The position numbers were made by a program, and so were the translations under genes. 64,000 bases of DNA. Source: an uncultured Gallionellaceae bacterium. GTDB lineage: Bacteria; Pseudomonadota; Gammaproteobacteria; Burkholderiales; Gallionellaceae. The stretch lies in assembly GCA_903847155.1 (NCBI GenBank), contig CAINCU010000014.1, positions 62,001 to 126,000 on the forward strand, given 5' to 3'. Each line of letters starts with the position of its first letter. The stretch's first letter is position 1. Of the stretch, positions 1-10,856 are shown in pieces. Under the pieces are notes generated by a model. That model saw only the letters and a list, made by a program, of their open reading frames with translations, was not told the origin of the DNA and ran no database searches.

Positions 1-22
1 GAATCCATTCTATGTGTGCCAT
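1..22 (-). CDS. 5' end of a CDS leaving the window (MAHIEWI...), possibly bacteriohemerythrin-like
   Basis: Reverse strand CAGGAGGTAAT-ATG: strong Shine-Dalgarno and start; only 7 codons visible. Confidence 0.35.
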
Positions 23-188
23 ATTACCTCCTGTTTATATGTGCTTGTTGGTTCAAGCTGCAGTGTAACGATCAGCAGCCAACATCATGTGGAAGATACC
101 TGAATTAGTGCCAATTATCCAACTCATATTGTCGCGTCAAATGGCATGAAATTGGAAATTTCTTTTCGAGTTGCGCAGCATTTACTAA

Positions 189-1094
189 TTAGCGTGGCTC
201 GATCCGCCACAGATGTTGCGATACCGAAAACCAAGCACCCATCCATCCCAAGTAGGCCGAAAATCCCAGCAGCGTCATACTGTCGCCGAGTGAGAGGCGT
301 TGCAGGCTGAAGCTGCTGGCATAGAGTTGGGTAAGTGTACTGACCTGATAGTTAAGCAATTGCAGGCTACCTGCTACTAATAGCCAAGCGGCGATGCCGC
401 CCAGTAGGCCTTGGATAAGGCCGAAATAGAGGAAAGGGCGGCGGATGAAAGCATCTGTCGCACCGATAAGTTTCGCAACTTCAATTTCTTCGCGGCGCGT
501 AAGTATTTGCAAACGAATGGTATTAAAGGTGATGGCGATGAGGGCGAAACTCAATAACGTAGCGAGGATAGCTACCGCCATGCGTCCGAAATTCAGCAGA
601 GCCTGCAACTTTTGTACCCAGGCTGAATCAAGTTGCACATGTTCGAGGTGTTGCCATGTTTTTAGTTCATCACGCAAAACTTCCAGTGAGGCAACGTTAT
701 TTTCTTTGGGATAGATGACAAACGCATCAGGCAATGGGTTTTGCGACAGGCCGTCAATCATGTCTGAAAGCCCCGTGGTTTGCTGTAACTTCTTCAAGGC
801 AAGTTCGCGCGATACGAATTCGATGCGTTTGATTGCGGCGTGCTGCTTGAGTTTTTCACCAATACGTCCGATCTCGCTGTCACTTGTACCGGTAGTAAGG
901 AACACGCTGATCTGCGGTGTGCCTGCGATTTGCGAACCAAGTGACTGTACGCTTTTCAACAACACATAACCGCCGACCGGCAGACTCAGTGCGATGCCGA
1001 TGATGAGAATGTTAAGCAACGATGCGTTGGGCGTGAGCAACAGATGGCGCAGGGTGTGGTGCAACACGCGCAGGTGTTCAATGAGGAATCTCAT
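189..1094 (-). CDS. ftsX: Cell division protein FtsX
   Basis: [19 protein letters not shown]..., FtsX permease-like protein overlapping FtsE; start trimmed from the 1307 ORF, which runs into ftsE. Confidence 0.92.
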   Translation of the reverse strand: MRFLIEHLRVLHHTLRHLLLTPNASLLNILIIGIALSLPVGGYVLLKSVQSLGSQIAGTPQISVFLTTGTSDSEIGRIGEKLKQHAAIKRIEFVSRELALKKLQQTTGLSDMIDGLSQNPLPDAFVIYPKENNVASLEVLRDELKTWQHLEHVQLDSAWVQKLQALLNFGRMAVAILATLLSFALIAITFNTIRLQILTRREEIEVAKLIGATDAFIRRPFLYFGLIQGLLGGIAAWLLVAGSLQLLNYQVSTLTQLYASSFSLQRLSLGDSMTLLGFSAYLGWMGAWFSVSQHLWRIEPR

Positions 1095-1744
1095 ACCAGC
1101 AACTCCCCTCTTTTCAGGTGCAGCGCGCGCGCCGGATACTGGCGCAAGATGCATTCGTCGTGGGTGGAAATGAGCAATGTCACGCCGACCTGATGGAACG
1201 ATTTGAAGATGTTCATGATCTCGTTCGAATACTCGCTGTCGAGGTTGCCGGTAGGCTCGTCCGCCAGCAGCATGGTGGGACGATTCACTATGGCGCGCGC
1301 GATGCACAGCCGTTGCTGCTCGCCACCAGAGAGCGCAATGGGGTAAGCTTTTTCGCGGTCGAGCAAACCAACCTTGTCCAGTGCGGCGCGTACACGCTTG
1401 GCCGCCTCGCGATGATCGAAGCCGCAGATCTGCAACGGCAGCACCACATTGTCGAAAGCGTTGCGGTCGAACAGTAGTTTGTGATCCTGAAAGATCAACC
1501 CGATGTTGCGACGCAAATGAGGAATTGCAGCGGGCTTGATGGAGCGGATGTTCTGACCTTTGACCAGTACCGTGCCGCTGGTCGGGCGTTCAATAGCAGC
1601 GATGAGCTTGAGCAATGTGCTCTTGCCCGCACCGGAGTGTCCGGTGAGATACACCATGTCGCCCTCGGCCACGTCGAAGCTCAGGTTCTTCAGCGCTTCA
1701 TGCCCGCCCGGATAACGTTTATAGACCTGATTGAACTTGATCAT
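1091..1744 (-). CDS. ftsE: Cell division ATP-binding protein FtsE
   Basis: Walker [18 protein letters not shown] signature, adjacent ftsX/ftsY. Confidence 0.95.
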   Translation of the reverse strand: MIKFNQVYKRYPGGHEALKNLSFDVAEGDMVYLTGHSGAGKSTLLKLIAAIERPTSGTVLVKGQNIRSIKPAAIPHLRRNIGLIFQDHKLLFDRNAFDNVVLPLQICGFDHREAAKRVRAALDKVGLLDREKAYPIALSGGEQQRLCIARAIVNRPTMLLADEPTGNLDSEYSNEIMNIFKSFHQVGVTLLISTHDECILRQYPARALHLKRGELLV

Positions 1745-2694
1745 TGTTCGAGCCCAAGCAACGCCGCCACAAAATCCTCCGCCGCAAACGGTCGCAGATC
1801 ATCCAGTCCTTCGCCCACGCCGATGAAGCGCACCGGAATCGGATGAGCCTTGGCGATGGCAGCGATGACACCGCCTTTGGCAGTGCCGTCGAGTTTGGTC
1901 AGCACCAGACCGGTCACGCCAAGCGCATCATCGAAGGCTTTGACTTGCGACAGCGCATTTTGTCCGGTGTTGGCATCCAACACTAGCAGTACTTCATGCG
2001 GTGCATCGGGCAAGGCTTTGGCGATAACGCGCTTTATTTTTTTAATCTCTTCCATCAGGTGCGCTTGCGTGGTCAGGCGACCGGCAGTATCCGCCAGCAC
2101 TACATCAATGCTGCGCGCCTGGGCGGCTTGTACGGCGTCATAGATCACCGCAGCGGCATCGCCGCTTTGTTGCGCGATGACGGTGACATCGTTGCGCTTG
2201 CCCCATTCCATCAATTGTTCGCGCGCGGCGGCGCGGAAGGTGTCGCCTGCTGCCAGCAATACTGACTTGCCCTGAGTCTGAAAATATTTGGCCAGCTTGC
2301 CGATGGAAGTGGTTTTGCCTGCGCCGTTCACGCCGCACAGCATGATGACGAAGGGTTTGTGCGAGCTAACATCCAGCGGCTTGGTGAGAGGTTGCAACAG
2401 TTTGAGTAGTGCCTGCGCCAATGCATCTTTCAATTGACCGGCTTCGGTCAGGTGTTGTTCTTTCACGTGACGGCGCACATCGGCAAGCAGCGAACGCGTG
2501 GCATCCATGCCCACGTCGGCAGTTATGAGAATGGTCTCCAATTCTTCATAAAGCTCTTCATCGATCTTGCCGCCGGGAACCAGCAGGGCAGTGAGTTGTC
2601 CACCTGTGCGCGCCAAGCCGGATTTCAGGCGGGCTATCCAGCTTGTGTCGGGAGCATTGGTTGGGGTTGAATTCTTTTTCAGGAAACTGAACAT
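1741..2694 (-). CDS. ftsY: Signal recognition particle receptor FtsY
   Basis: GVNGAGKTTSIGKLA, DTAGR, TKLDGTAKGG motifs. Confidence 0.96.
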   Translation of the reverse strand: MFSFLKKNSTPTNAPDTSWIARLKSGLARTGGQLTALLVPGGKIDEELYEELETILITADVGMDATRSLLADVRRHVKEQHLTEAGQLKDALAQALLKLLQPLTKPLDVSSHKPFVIMLCGVNGAGKTTSIGKLAKYFQTQGKSVLLAAGDTFRAAAREQLMEWGKRNDVTVIAQQSGDAAAVIYDAVQAAQARSIDVVLADTAGRLTTQAHLMEEIKKIKRVIAKALPDAPHEVLLVLDANTGQNALSQVKAFDDALGVTGLVLTKLDGTAKGGVIAAIAKAHPIPVRFIGVGEGLDDLRPFAAEDFVAALLGLEQ

Positions 2695-2767
2695 GTAGGT
2701 GCGAAATATCTGCCGGGAAATGTTTTAAGGAATGTCGGATAATGCGCGCGCATTTTAACGTTTTGGG

Positions 2768-4132
2768 ATGATCCAGATGAGATTTTATTCGCTGTTGTTG
2801 TGCTTGTTAGCTATCGGCGTAGCGCAAGCCGATGTGTTCGAGAAAGATCTATCCAACGGTTTGAAAGTCATCGTGAAGGAAGATCACCGTGCGCCCACCG
2901 TGGTGCAACAAATCTGGTATCACGTTGGCAGTATGGACGAAAAAACCGGAACGACCGGAGTGGCACATTTGCTGGAACACATGATGTTCAAAGGCACAAA
3001 GTCGGTGCCTGCAGGAGAGTTCTCGCGCCGCATCGCAGCGGCAGGCGGGCGCGAGAACGCCTTCACCAGTTACGACTACACTGCCTATTTTCAGCAATTG
3101 CACAAATCCAAACTGCCACTGGCGATGAAGCTGGAAGCTGACCGCATGCACAATCTGGATATCAGCGATAAGGAATACAACAAAGAAATCAAGGTGGTGA
3201 TGGAAGAACGTCGCTGGCGAACGGACGACGAGGCGCACTCGCTCATGGACGAGCGCCTGATGGCAACGGCATTTCAGGAACACCCATACCATAACCCGGT
3301 GATCGGCTGGATGAATGACCTGGTAAACATGACCCCCGCCGATGCACGGGATTGGTACAAAGCCTGGTATGCACCCAACAATGCGACACTGGTGATCGCT
3401 GGCGATGTCAATGCAAAAGAAGTCTTTGCGCTGGCGCAGCGCTATTACGGCGGCATTCCCGCAGTCAAGTTGCCGCAACGTAAAACGCTTGACGAGCAAC
3501 CGCAACTGGGCATCCAGCGCATCGTGGTCAAAGCGCCCGCCGAATTGCCTTACCTCATCATGGCCTACCATGCGCCGAGATTGCGCGATGTGGAAAAAGA
3601 CTGGAAGCCCTACGCATTATCCGTACTGTCTGGCGTACTGGACGGAAACGAATCGGCGAGGCTGAACAAATCCCTGGTACGCGAACAACAGGTGGCGATG
3701 GACGTGGGCGCCGGTTATGACAGCACCTCGCGCGGGCCGTCAATGTTTACCGTGGAAGGCACGCCAGCTCCCGGTAAAACGGTGGCCGAGTTGGAAGCAG
3801 CTATCCGTCAGCAACTACAGCTCTTGGTGCGCAACGGGGTGAGCGAGGAAGAGCTGAAACGGGTGCGAGCACAAGTCACCGCAGCCGAAGTTTATAAACT
3901 TGATTCGGTGTTCTTTCAGGCGATGCAGATCGGGCAAATGGAAAGCATCGGTCTGACCTATCAGGACATTCCGCTAATGCTGAAAAAATTGCAAGCCGTC
4001 ACCGCGCAACAAGTGCAGGACGTGGCGCGCGAGATATTACAGGACGATCAATTGACGGTGGCGATACTCGATCCGCAACCGCTTGCCGAAAAGAACAAGC
4101 ATGCAAAAGGAGATGCAACTCATGTGCACTAA
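2768..4132 (+). CDS. M16 family zinc peptidase (HLLEHM type)
   Basis: HLLEHMMFKGT active-site motif, signal peptide. Confidence 0.93.
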   Translation: MIQMRFYSLLLCLLAIGVAQADVFEKDLSNGLKVIVKEDHRAPTVVQQIWYHVGSMDEKTGTTGVAHLLEHMMFKGTKSVPAGEFSRRIAAAGGRENAFTSYDYTAYFQQLHKSKLPLAMKLEADRMHNLDISDKEYNKEIKVVMEERRWRTDDEAHSLMDERLMATAFQEHPYHNPVIGWMNDLVNMTPADARDWYKAWYAPNNATLVIAGDVNAKEVFALAQRYYGGIPAVKLPQRKTLDEQPQLGIQRIVVKAPAELPYLIMAYHAPRLRDVEKDWKPYALSVLSGVLDGNESARLNKSLVREQQVAMDVGAGYDSTSRGPSMFTVEGTPAPGKTVAELEAAIRQQLQLLVRNGVSEEELKRVRAQVTAAEVYKLDSVFFQAMQIGQMESIGLTYQDIPLMLKKLQAVTAQQVQDVAREILQDDQLTVAILDPQPLAEKNKHAKGDATHVH

Positions 4133-5437
4133 GCTGATTTCTATTATGGCGCTGTGCTGCATTGCAGGCAGCGCTTTTGCCTCGCCGCATATCCAGCATT
4201 GGCAAGCCGCCAGCGGAGCGCAAGTGTATTTTGTGGAAGACCATGATCTACCGATGCTGGATGTGGCGGTGAATTTCGCCGCAGGGGCCGGATACGATGT
4301 CGCTGACAAAACAGGAGTGGCCGGGCTGACGCAAGGCTTGCTGGATTCTGGATCTCAGGGTTTGAACGAGGATGACATCGCGCGCAAGATGGCCGACATC
4401 GGCGCGCAGATGGGCGGCAGCTTTGATGCGGATCGTGCTGCAATCACGTTACGTACCTTGAGCAGCGCAGCAGAGCGCGATGTCGCGCTTGGTATTATGG
4501 CGAGCGTGTTGCAGCAACCGCTGTTTCCGGAAGCCGTCTTGGCACGAGAAAAAAACAGCATGATTGCCAGTCTAAAAGAATCGGCAACCAAACCCGAATA
4601 TTTGGCCGAAAAGGCTTTCAACAAAGCGGTATTTGGCACGCATCCCTACGGCTGGCGAATTAAAGTGGAAGATGTGGAAAAAATCCAGCGCGCCGATCTG
4701 GTGAATTTCTATAGCGCACATTATGGCGCGAAAAATATAGTGGTTGCGTTGATGGGCGATGTGACGCGGCCGCAGGCGGAAGCCATTGCGCAGCAATTGA
4801 CTGCCAGTCTACCGCCCGGCGGTGCATCGGCGTTGCTGCCTCCGGTGAACAGCAAGATCGTCGCTAGCGAACAACGCATCGCGCATCCCGCCAGCCAGAG
4901 CCACATTTTGATCGGCGCGCCGGGCATCGCACGCAATGACCCGGATTACATCCCGCTGTATGTTGGTAATTACATTCTGGGTGGTGGCGGTTTCGTATCT
5001 CGCCTGATGAATGAAGTGCGCGAAAAGCGCGGCATGGCTTATAGCGTCTACAGCTATTTCATGCCGATGCAACAGCTGGGCGCGTTCGAGATCGGCTTGC
5101 AGACCAAAAAGGAACAGGCGGATGAATCGCTGCGCTTGGTGCGCGAAACATTGCGCACCTTTGTGGATAAGGGTGTAACTGAGCAAGAGTTGCGAGCGGC
5201 CAAACAAAACATTATTGGCGGTTTCCCGCTGCGCATCGATAGCAACAAAAAGATACTGGATTACCTGAGCATGATTGGTTTCTACGGATTGCCGCTGACT
5301 TATCTGGATGACTTCCCCAAAAAGGTGGACAAGGTCACCGTCAAGCAGATAAACGACGCATTCAAACGCCGTGTCAATCCGGATGCCATGGCGACAGTGA
5401 TCGTCGGTGCGCCGGAAGAAACAACAGGGGCAACGAA

Positions 5438-5441
<4 letters not shown>
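4122..5441 (+). CDS. M16 family peptidase-like protein lacking HxxEH (partner subunit)
   Basis: M16 fold sequence (GVAGLTQGLLDSGS); SD AAGGAGA 8 nt before ATG 4122. Confidence 0.85.
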
Positions 5442-6717
<1,276 letters not shown>

Positions 6718-6740
6718 AGAAGCAAGGCCGGCACATCCAC

Positions 6741-6767
6741 AACCCGCCCGACAAGGCGGGTTTTTTT
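6741..6767 (+). terminator. Rho-independent terminator after ferredoxin
   Basis: AACCCGCC-cgacaa-GGCGGGTT followed by T-run. Confidence 0.85.
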
Positions 6768-7002
6768 ATGCCTGGCATAACGACAATGACAGAACAAACA
6801 GAACAAGCCAGAAAGCCAATATGTATTTCCCCGTATTCCTTTAGTTACAGAGCTGCAGTAGTTTTATACTGTACAGATATTTTCTACTAGTTAGGTCAAG
6901 CAGTTAGGTGATAAACTTGCGGCAATTGTTCAAGAAGAAAGCAGCATTACTGGAATATCGGGGAAGTTACTGTCACGCGATTGGGCGTGATCTAAATCAA
7001 TT

Positions 7003-7022
7003 TGAACCTGACCCTTTGTTTA
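7003..7022 (+). repeat. Isolated copy of the GAACCTGACCCTTT module
   Basis: gaacctgaccctttgttt; same module at about 9421, 10392, 10703 and 10813. Confidence 0.5.
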
Positions 7023-7041
7023 ATATTCAAGGAGCAGAACA

Positions 7042-7737
7042 ATGACTCACGAGAACAACCAACACGAAATTCAACAGCGTCAACTGCGCCCAGCCAAAAC
7101 ACAGAAGAGCCCCGGGTTGTGGACAGATATCGGCGAAGCGCAAATCATAGAAACTATTTTCGGTAGAGCAAAGGTTCGCGTCATCCACCAACACAGCAAA
7201 ACACGCAACGCTTCGTTGCTGACGGCGATGCTGCTATTGGTGATGTCAGCCGCAGCTTGGCAGGAATTGACCGCGCCGCACCGAACCGAGCCGCAGCAGA
7301 GTGTGGAACTTGCATCCGTATTAAGCGCAAAGCAGCAGGTGAGTGATGCGGCTTTTCAGCCTGAAGATCACCCGCACGCCACTCCTTATGCAGTGATGAG
7401 CTCGCCGGGCATCTCGTTACCAGCCAAAATCAACAGCCCAACTTCCATCCAGAAGAACGCGCTAAATCAACCCCAGATTTTGAAGGGCACCGTGCAAATG
7501 GAGGCAAAGCCGGTAATGCTTAATCCGCTGATGCCAGGCAAACCGCAGATAGAGCCACTGGCTCCACAAAACGCATTGAAGAGCCAAACGAACAACCAGT
7601 TGCCCGCTAAACCGTTACCACCGAACCAATCAGTAGTAATCAATGTAGAATTACCTGCCGCGCAGCACTCGGCAAACAGTAAGGAGAGCGTTTCCCCGCT
7701 CGTCAATCCTTTGCTCAAGGCAGCTGTAACTGAATGA
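7042..7737 (+). CDS. Hypothetical protein with one central TM segment and Pro/Gln-rich C-terminal half
   Basis: ORF with SD AAGGAG; ASLLTAMLLLVMSAAAW hydrophobic stretch. Confidence 0.65.
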   Translation: MTHENNQHEIQQRQLRPAKTQKSPGLWTDIGEAQIIETIFGRAKVRVIHQHSKTRNASLLTAMLLLVMSAAAWQELTAPHRTEPQQSVELASVLSAKQQVSDAAFQPEDHPHATPYAVMSSPGISLPAKINSPTSIQKNALNQPQILKGTVQMEAKPVMLNPLMPGKPQIEPLAPQNALKSQTNNQLPAKPLPPNQSVVINVELPAAQHSANSKESVSPLVNPLLKAAVTE

Positions 7738-8044
7738 AATATTGAATCAATAGTTTTTTTGCAGTCAAAACTATTTTTTACTCGATTGGTACTGGTCGGC
7801 ATAAGGGTGGCTCTTAATGGTTTATTCGAGTTAACTTTTCTCATAGCCATGAAAAAACTTTGGCGATCTTGGAATATCCCTGACCAACCCAATATTGTTT
7901 GTAAATAGATTGGATGAATTTTCGCTTCATGGCCTAGTGACCAAAAGCAGGATGACAGCACACTGCATGTGTTGTCGCAATGTGATTGGAGATGGCTGGC
8001 GAAGCGATACTTCAGTTCAATCAATATCCCAAGCAGGAGGTTCT

Positions 8045-8530
8045 ATGTCAAACGAAGACTTCGATGCGAGAGAGAAATTTATTTACACGCTGGAATGGTT
8101 GCTGGCAGTTACAAAGCGTTACTCCGGTGGTCTGCAATTTGGTCTGGCTCATATCGATTATGATTCGCCAAAAATCCTGGCTGAGACTTACGGGGCTCAA
8201 CAAACAGCGCATAAGCTGAACGAGGTTTTGCACATTTTGCGCAAATCTTTTCGCAAGACGGACTTGTTGGCGCGCGTTAGTGCTGACTTCTGGATTCTGG
8301 TGCCATTTGCTCCTGACGAGGAAACGCTGGTCGATAGAATTAAATACCTCATTGAAGCTGCGTCGGTAAGTGGCCTTCAGATTGTTGAGCACGACATTTC
8401 TATTTTCGTGTTGCCTAACGCTGCGGCTGGACTGGACGCAAACGTCACGGCTCTGGAGTTTCTTGCCTACCTCAAGAAAAATCATATTGCCTTGGCGAAA
8501 CGTGAACTCTTGTTGCCGGCCAAGGAATAG
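8045..8530 (+). CDS. Hypothetical, degenerate GGDEF/nucleotide-cyclase-like protein
   Basis: QFGLAHIDYDSPKILAETYGAQQTAHKLNEVLHILRKSFRKTDLLARVSADFWILVPF resembles the GGDEF fold with the signature lost. Confidence 0.55.
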   Translation: MSNEDFDAREKFIYTLEWLLAVTKRYSGGLQFGLAHIDYDSPKILAETYGAQQTAHKLNEVLHILRKSFRKTDLLARVSADFWILVPFAPDEETLVDRIKYLIEAASVSGLQIVEHDISIFVLPNAAAGLDANVTALEFLAYLKKNHIALAKRELLLPAKE

Positions 8531-8576
8531 CCGCGCCGTATTGCGCTGGAAGCCTTAATTCACGAGAATAAGCATC

Positions 8577-9179
8577 ATGGAAGATATAACATTAAAACTT
8601 CATGCCTATCCCGGTGCCGCCAAACGCGATGTCGTGCAAGACAATCGTGTTGAAGAAAAAAATACAACTCAGGATATGGCAATAAAAGCTGCCCAGCTTG
8701 AAGAGGAGAAGAGCAGATCGCTCGAACATTTGAAGACGATCGTGCAGCTACGCGAAAGCCTCAAGCAGGAAAAGGCAAAAACGGCAGAGCTGGAAGCCAA
8801 ATTAAACAAACTGGATGTGCTGGAAGAGAATCAGCGCGGTCAAAAAAATGTCCAGCTTGAAGAAGCGCGAAAACAGTCCCTGGAATTTATGCGGACGATC
8901 GAGCAGCTCAGGGAAACCATCAAACAGGATCAGGCAAAAATATCTGCGATAGAAAACAAGTCGGCCGAGCTGGAAGCTAAAACAAAAGAACTCGCTGTCG
9001 AGTTGGAAGCTAAAACAAAAGCACTCGCCGTGCTGGAAGCCAAAACAAAAGAACTCTCCGTGTTGGAAGCTAAAGCAAAAGAACACGCCGTGCTGGAAGC
9101 GAAGTTAAAAGACTTGTCTGGAGTGCTCAACAAAATTTCAAGTATCGCCGCCACGGGCAAGATAGTCGGCGACGACTGA
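8577..9179 (+). CDS. Coiled-coil protein with tandem LEAKxKELAV repeats
   Basis: Five consecutive ELEAK-type units; partial second copy at 10424-10621. Confidence 0.75.
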   Translation: MEDITLKLHAYPGAAKRDVVQDNRVEEKNTTQDMAIKAAQLEEEKSRSLEHLKTIVQLRESLKQEKAKTAELEAKLNKLDVLEENQRGQKNVQLEEARKQSLEFMRTIEQLRETIKQDQAKISAIENKSAELEAKTKELAVELEAKTKALAVLEAKTKELSVLEAKAKEHAVLEAKLKDLSGVLNKISSIAATGKIVGDD

Positions 9180-9325
9180 TTCGCGTGGGCACTTGAGCTC
9201 ACTTGGTATAGCCAATCGAGTCTGAGATTCCCGAGGCGGAAACCGTGGTACATCTCCAACTATCCGCCATCTTTCTATGTGGCGGCACAGGCAAACACGA
9301 AACCGCTCCTGTTGACCTAATCCTT

Positions 9326-9440
9326 GTACAAGCCAGTAAATACGGCTATCTCCAGCTTGTGCATGTTGTAGATCGCCTATTGACAGGCGTTTCCATGAGG
9401 TATGGTAGTGTAAACTAATGCGAGCCTGGCCCCTTTAGTT
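9326..9440 (+). repeat. Dispersed repeat family copy R1
   Basis: caagccagtaaatacggctatctccagcttgtgcatgttgtagatcgcctattgacaggcgtttccatgaggtatggtagtg...cctggcccctttagtt. Confidence 0.8.
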
Positions 9441-9708
9441 CATGGAGATCGCCGAAACAAAATCCACAATGTGCTGCATCAAAGAAACAAGGTGTAGAAC
9501 TTCAACACGACTACACCATCTTATGCCGTAATTTTGAACATGCTACACCTGCCGGAATGCTCCTGTTGGCAGTGATATTGATGGGTTCTGTTCCACAATG
9601 AACGTATGTTCGCCAGCGGACAGAACGATTCCTAGTCATTCACTACTCTTCGAAATATGAATAACAGCATGCACAAAATCAGCAACAGAATTGTTGAAGC
9701 GAAAGGTG

Positions 9709-10308
9709 ATGGAGATGAGTGAAAAGACAGATGTCCGGGCAAAGGATTTCCCCATAGTCTGTGTCGGCGGATCGGCGGGTGGCCTTGATGCCTATATTCG
9801 CCTATTGCAAAATCTACCGGCTGATATGGGAGTGGCTATCGTCATCGTCAACCACATCACAGAAATGCCTACCCACCTGCATGAAGTGCTTCCTCGCTTC
9901 ACAACCATGCCGGTAACGCTCATCACGGAAAGATTGGAAATCGAACCGAACTGCGTATTCATCATCCCCGAAAATCGCGACCTGCACGTCCTCGATGGCG
10001 AGTTCCTGCTCAAGCCGATATCAAAGCCACGCGGCTGGCCTGATGTCATTACTGTTTTTTTGCGCTCGCTCACTCATTACTGGGACGGCAAACTGGTTGC
10101 CGTGATCGTCTCCGGCTACGATGGCGATGGCGCAGCGGCAATGTGCGGCATCCAACAAGTTGGCGGCATCACCATCGCGCAAAAACTCAGTACCGCAAAA
10201 CAGCCAGACATGCCTGCAAGCGCAATCGAAAGCGGCTGCATTGACTTCATCCTGTCGCCGGAAGATATTGCCAAAGAGATCATACGAATTGCACGGGTTG
10301 AAGCCTGA
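9709..10308 (+). CDS. Stand-alone CheB-type methylesterase domain protein
   Basis: VCVGGSAGGLDAYIRLLQNLP, IVSGYDGDGAAAMCGIQQVGGITIAQ, MPASAIESG. Confidence 0.85.
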   Translation: MEMSEKTDVRAKDFPIVCVGGSAGGLDAYIRLLQNLPADMGVAIVIVNHITEMPTHLHEVLPRFTTMPVTLITERLEIEPNCVFIIPENRDLHVLDGEFLLKPISKPRGWPDVITVFLRSLTHYWDGKLVAVIVSGYDGDGAAAMCGIQQVGGITIAQKLSTAKQPDMPASAIESGCIDFILSPEDIAKEIIRIARVEA

Positions 10309-10324
10309 GTGATCAGCTCTTGCG

Positions 10325-10413
10325 GGCAAGCCAGTGGCCTGTAGATTGCCTATTGACGGGCATCTTCACTGGGGTTATTTGTGAAAACTAATGCGAACCT
10401 GACCCTTTTAGCT
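10325..10413 (+). repeat. Dispersed repeat family copy R2
   Basis: gcaagccagtggcctgtagattgcctattgacgggcatcttcactgggg...aactaatgcgaacctgacccttttagct. Confidence 0.78.
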
Positions 10414-10423
10414 ACTTGAATAC

Positions 10424-10621
10424 ATGCGGATGATCGAGCAGCTCAGGGAAACCATCAAACAGGATCATGCAAAAAAATCTGCGATAGAAAACAAGTCGTC
10501 CGAGTTGGAAGCTAAAACAAAAGAACTCGCCGTGCTGGAAGCGAAGATAAAAGACTTGTCTGGAGCGCTCAACAGGATTTCAAATATCGCCGCTGCGGGC
10601 AAGATAGTCGGCGACGACTGA
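10424..10621 (+). pseudogene. Truncated duplicate of the coiled-coil gene at 8577
   Basis: MRMIEQLRETIKQDHAKKSAIENKSSELEAKTKELAVLEAKIKDLSGALNRISNIAAAGKIVGDD matches the C-terminal part of the 8577 ORF with fewer repeat units. Confidence 0.8.
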
Positions 10622-10655
10622 TCCGCGTGGGTGCGCGCAGCTTGCTTTCATTAGG

Positions 10656-10686
10656 AAGAAGCCCGCGAGAGCGGGCTTCTTTTTTT
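10656..10686 (+). terminator. Rho-independent terminator
   Basis: AGAAGCCCGC-gaga-GCGGGCTTCT + T7. Confidence 0.9.
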
Positions 10687-10720
10687 CGCAAAGTATTTCG
10701 ATGCTGACCCTTTAATTCGC

Positions 10721-10835
10721 GTGCAAGCCAGTAAATACGGCTATCTCCAGCTTGTGCATATTGTAGATCGCCTATTGACGGGCGTTTCCATGAGGTATGG
10801 TTGTGGAAACTAATGTGAACCAGACCCTTTTAGCT
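10721..10835 (+). repeat. Dispersed repeat family copy R3
   Basis: Near-identical to R1 over more than 100 bp: caagccagtaaatacggctatctccagcttgtgcatattgtagatcgcctattgacgggcgtttccatgaggtatgg. Confidence 0.82.
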
Positions 10836-10856
10836 GGTTCTGCGAAGTTGACTCCT

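Noticed and set aside
8950-9120. Tandem ~33-nt repeats considered as CRISPR array
   Set aside because: Units are contiguous and coding (LEAKxKELAV), with no unique spacers.
9326-10835. R1-R3 considered as CRISPR or integron attC sites
   Set aside because: Intervals are gene-length and irregular; no R'/R'' GTTRRRY core signature and no integrase adjacent.
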